Both the position numbers and the translations under genes were made by a program. The notes below the pieces were generated by a model. It was not told the origin of the DNA, ran no database searches, and saw only the letters and a list, made by a program, of their open reading frames with translations. This document shows positions 8,125 to 10,440 of a stretch of 10,440 nt of DNA, one piece after another (positions within the stretch are counted from its first letter, which is position 1; each line of letters opens with the position of its first letter). The stretch is from Isohypsibius dastychi (Eukaryota; Tardigrada; Eutardigrada; Parachela; Isohypsibiidae): positions 1 to 10,440 of the forward strand of contig JAQIWT010001533.1 of NCBI GenBank assembly GCA_034696485.1, read 5' to 3'.

Positions 8125-9206
8125 CTAATCCAAAACGATCGCGGAAGTCTGGACACCAACGCTTGACATCCTCCTTCCAGTTCCACTGGATCCAACAGCT
8201 CTCAAATTCTTCGAAAACAGGCTTGACATTGGCCGCGGACAAACATCTGCACACTTGATAATCTTCAGCAACTTCGCTCGATATTCACCATTCAGCGAGA
8301 AGAAAATCACCTGATCAAATCGAAAAGGTCACCAAAACCCAGACCCCTTGAAGCCACACCGAGACTCACCGGACTGGCAGCTGAACCTAACAGCTGGTAA
8401 ACGCGCATCCACATGAGCGCTCTCGGTGTGATGCCATTCCAAACGACCAACGACACGGGAATGACCAACATTGAAATGGAATACCATACCGAAGCGGCGA
8501 ACAACACTTTCAACATCAGCACCCGTTTAGCCATTATGCGATCACCCTTGACTTGAGTGACACTTGGTCGAAAGGTCACTTTCAGCAGAATCATTGCGTA
8601 TATCAGGCATGTCGTTGCAAGCGGTATATAGACTGTCAGGGTTGACCAGAGTAATGCAAATGGTCCACTTGTTATCATCTGACATCGGTTGGACCCAGGT
8701 GGATTTTCAACAACCGCAACACCAGTTCCCGTAACGGTCAGCATATTTAGTCCAACTGGAATAATCCAGCTGATTAGAATCATACTTAACAACGCTGATT
8801 TAGATGTCCATTGGGCGTAGTGATGTGGGAAGATCATTCCGATCACCCGATTGACAGCTAAACAAACGGCACCCCAATTCTCGGCGTGATAGAAGATGAC
8901 CGAAGCGATCTGCTCGTTGCGACATGAGAAATAGAATGGCCAGTTGGTGAATCTGAAATAGAAGGCTACGGTCTGCATTGGGGTGTGGATGGCGCAGATT
9001 GCCAGCTCGACTACTAGGGTGTGGACTATTAAGATTCCCGAACCGGTTTTGAATTTCCCCAGCTGGAATAGGACTATGAGGAGGAAGATGAGAAGAACTG
9101 CGCCGACTAGGGAACATAACATCATGATGTAGAACCAAATGGTCACCTCATTCATTGGGAGAACTGGTGGCCCACTTGGCACCACAGAAGTATTTGTCGT
9201 ATTCAT
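8125..9206 (-). CDS. Rhodopsin-like (class A) seven-transmembrane receptor, two exons, divergent core motifs
   Basis: Exons (minus) 9206-8370 and 8310-8125, 340 aa; phase-0 GT-AG intron 8311-8369 (59 bp). The N-terminus has sequons at Asn2 and Asn5. Seven hydrophobic segments start near residue 22. Class A landmarks: Cys95 (3.25) and Cys175 for the extracellular disulfide, Arg120 (3.50), Trp147 (4.50), Pro195 (5.50) and Tyr203 (5.58). Altered motifs: E/DRY is NRV (119-121), Asp2.50 is Glu67, the TM6 CWxP is not recognisable, and NPxxY is SPVIF (278-282). The intron splits that last motif, between Pro279 and Val280. Reading through it gives a 299-aa product lacking the end of TM7, so the spliced form is preferred; the joined VIFFSLNGEYRAKLLKII is a typical TM7 end plus helix 8. 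The tail is short and Ser/Arg rich. The ligand is unknown. It is probably an orphan chemosensory or peptide-type receptor; that part is inference. Confidence 0.88.
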
Positions 9207-9210
9207 TTTG

Positions 9211-9248
9211 AAGAGCGAATAAACGCTTGGTATTTGGACTACGCTCTT
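9211..9248. repeat. Inverted repeat AAGAGCG/CGCTCTT flanking the presumed receptor transcription start
   Basis: AAGAGCG (9211-9217) and CGCTCTT (9242-9248) are perfect 7-bp arms, 24 bp apart. One arm overlaps the TATA box, the other lies just before the ATG, so they bracket the likely start site. This may be a dimeric operator-like site or coincidence. Confidence 0.4.
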
Positions 9249-9253
9249 TTATA
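9246..9253 (-). promoter_or_regulatory. TATA box of the receptor gene
   Basis: A perfect TATAAAAG on the minus strand lies 40 bp upstream of the ATG at 9206. Transcription would start some 25-30 bp downstream of it, giving a very short 5' leader of roughly 10-20 nt. Matching strand and distance to an independently recognised gene support it. Confidence 0.7.
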
Positions 9254-9970
9254 TTCGGGTTGATGAGAGAAGCTCGTCGTCATCCTGCGAGATCTGTTTT
9301 TGGAGTGTCCTGTTTTTTGCAAGTTTAGTCATCTTTTACAATGGTGTAAGTGCCAATCATTACCGATTCACGGAGAAATTGCTTCTGTAAAGTTCATTTT
9401 TTGTATCGCGCTCACAAATTCAACAAAAACACGTTAACCAGGATACTTCCAAACATTCCGAGGATTGGCTCGAAGTCGCGCTCATGGGACTACACGGCAT
9501 TGTATTTACAAGTTCTCACTAGGGACGTGAATGTGACAAGAGCACAAACACTGGATCCATTTTACTAACTACGGTGGTGGGCTCGGTTCTGGAAAAAAAA
9601 CTACTCGGGTCTTCATATCCTTAGGCACATTTCTGGTAGCAAGCGTTCTTTCGTCAGTTCTAGGCTGAGATTGCTCACAAGGGACAGGTCTTTTCAACTT
9701 CATGTGCTGCAGCACCGAGTCATTTTGTCCAAAATACTGTATATGAAGCTAGAATTAATTGCAAAAAACGAAAGATCGAATGGCACACAAACAATCGCTC
9801 ATGCCTCATTTTAAAGTTCGACAGTCATGCTATCCCGTTTTCAGATAAGCTTTTAAAAAGCTTGGAATGCAGTTGTTCTGAGAATTCGGATGTACTTATT
9901 CTGCTTTCGTTCATGGGAGACCTAGAAAAAAATGTTCCAAGTGCTATAAGAAGGAGTTTGTATTAAGTAT
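9254..9970. other. Intergenic region, nothing recognisable
   Basis: No domain-bearing frame on either strand. One short palindrome-like site, AAGCTTTTAAAAAGCTT (9847-9863), is AT-rich and of doubtful meaning. A 72-codon plus-strand frame at 9350-9568 shows no motif, signal or splice context. Confidence 0.5.
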
Positions 9971-9976
9971 TTTAAT
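9971..9976 (-). terminator. Candidate poly(A) signal ATTAAA for the right-edge gene
   Basis: ATTAAA, the commonest variant hexamer, lies about 70 nt beyond the minus-strand stop at 10048. No AATAAA is closer. Confidence 0.45.
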
Positions 9977-10047
9977 GTCAAATGTCCGAATTCAGCTTTT
10001 CCGTTCACTTTTTCACACATCCGACATAGAACATCTAAGATTAATCT

Positions 10048-10440
10048 CTAACACTGAGTCTTTTCATAGCGACTAATATAGATTTGGCAGTCATTACAGT
10101 AAATACTGGGCAGATGGGTCATTCGATGTCCACACAAGGTACACAACTGTGCCATTAAATCTCTTCCCGTACTCCCGCGATCCATCATCAAAAGCTCAGG
10201 AGGGGGTGGTGGGAAGTCCTCGTTCTCAACCTTCCGAAATCTCCTATTCAGCTCTTCCAACAGAGACATTTGTCCAGCAGGTCGACACCCCCCAGTCACT
10301 TCAAATGTACTAAGAGGCTTTGACGCAACAGGTGGCTCCGTCAAATCCGGCATACTCCTGTTGCTATTCCTCGAACCCAGTCCATTCTCCCTCGCCACCA
10401 TTTTCCTCCTGACTTTATGCATCCTTTGCAGCGAATCACT
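10048..10440 (-). CDS. C-terminal part of an unidentified protein with FPPPPP motif and C-terminal Cys4 knuckle (runs off the window)
   Basis: The frame is open from the window edge (first visible codon AGT at 10440) to TAG at 10050-10048, showing 130 residues; the true start is probably outside, as SDSLQR is readable before the first Met (10422). In order: a basic segment (MHKVRRKMVAREN), a Ser/Asn-rich linker, an acidic/basic helix (SLLEELNRRFRKVENED), then EDFPPPPPELL, then CTLCGHRM...YCNDC near the end. EDFPPPPPE fits the (F/W/L/Y)PxxP-type ligand of Ena/VASP EVH1 domains, acidic residue included, as in zyxin-like cytoskeletal proteins. The C-x2-C-x11-C-x2-C pattern can bind one zinc ion. 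Role in actin regulation is inference from the motif. I do not recognise the family. It is clearly coding by composition and motif content, but whether this is one final exon or several cannot be told from the fragment. Confidence 0.7.
   Translation of the reverse strand, partial: SDSLQRMHKVRRKMVARENGLGSRNSNRSMPDLTEPPVASKPLSTFEVTGGCRPAGQMSLLEELNRRFRKVENEDFPPPPPELLMMDRGSTGRDLMAQLCTLCGHRMTHLPSIYCNDCQIYISRYEKTQC

Noticed and set aside
8307-9206. Intronless 299-aa receptor
   Set aside because: It ends within TM7, and the following frame supplies an evident TM7 end and helix 8 through a consensus phase-0 intron.
9350-9568. 72-codon plus-strand frame upstream of the receptor
   Set aside because: No recognisable motif; length is within chance for open frames in this base composition.
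1-10440. CRISPR arrays, bacterial operons, rRNA genes
   Set aside because: No regularly spaced repeats, ribosome binding sites or rRNA-like sequence; genes are spliced and eukaryotic.

Overview
The window reads as nuclear DNA of a compact-genome invertebrate animal. All four recognisable protein genes lie on the minus strand. The three complete ones are broken by GT-AG introns, mostly 51-75 bp, with two longer ones of 158 and 483 bp. The gene types (BTB-BACK-Kelch, secreted chymotrypsin-fold protease, rhodopsin-like receptor, Ena/VASP-type ligand) are metazoan. A tardigrade or another small-genome ecdysozoan is my best guess from intron size and gene style. That is an inference; no marker gene settles it.

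Layout: 1-491 has no recognisable gene and a 15-base C tract. At 492-882 (+) lies a broken partial copy of the BTB/BACK exons of the neighbouring Kelch-type gene, followed at 961-1079 (+) by a frameshifted lone exon of a calponin/transgelin-type CH domain. The intact parental BTB-BACK-Kelch gene runs 4157 to 1489 (-) in ten inferred exons (669 aa) with all splice phases agreeing. Nothing recognisable codes between 4158 and 5990, but this stretch holds a strong 52-bp palindrome (4408-4459), two adjacent inverted repeats (5485-5535) and a GC-rich hairpin (5686-5721).

A secreted serine protease runs 7728 to 5991 (-), six exons, 341 aa, with complete His/Asp/Ser triad and a 64-residue Pro/Ser/Phe-rich tail. 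Its 483-bp last intron contains an 88-codon open stretch with a W-x2-C-x2-C motif. A seven-transmembrane receptor runs 9206 to 8125 (-), two exons, 340 aa, with a TATAAAAG box 40 bp before its ATG. At the right edge, the last 130 residues of an unidentified protein (10440 to 10048, -) carry an FPPPPP Ena/VASP-EVH1 ligand motif and a C-terminal Cys4 knuckle.

The genes do not look like one pathway; all face the same way and have separate promoters and poly(A) signals where visible. The most interesting points are the inverted broken BTB copy lying just past the parent gene's 3' end (read-through could fold into double-stranded RNA), the stray CH exon beside it, the coding-like sequence inside the protease intron, and the altered core motifs of the receptor and protease. 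Splice models are hand-built from the sequence and have not been tested with transcripts.
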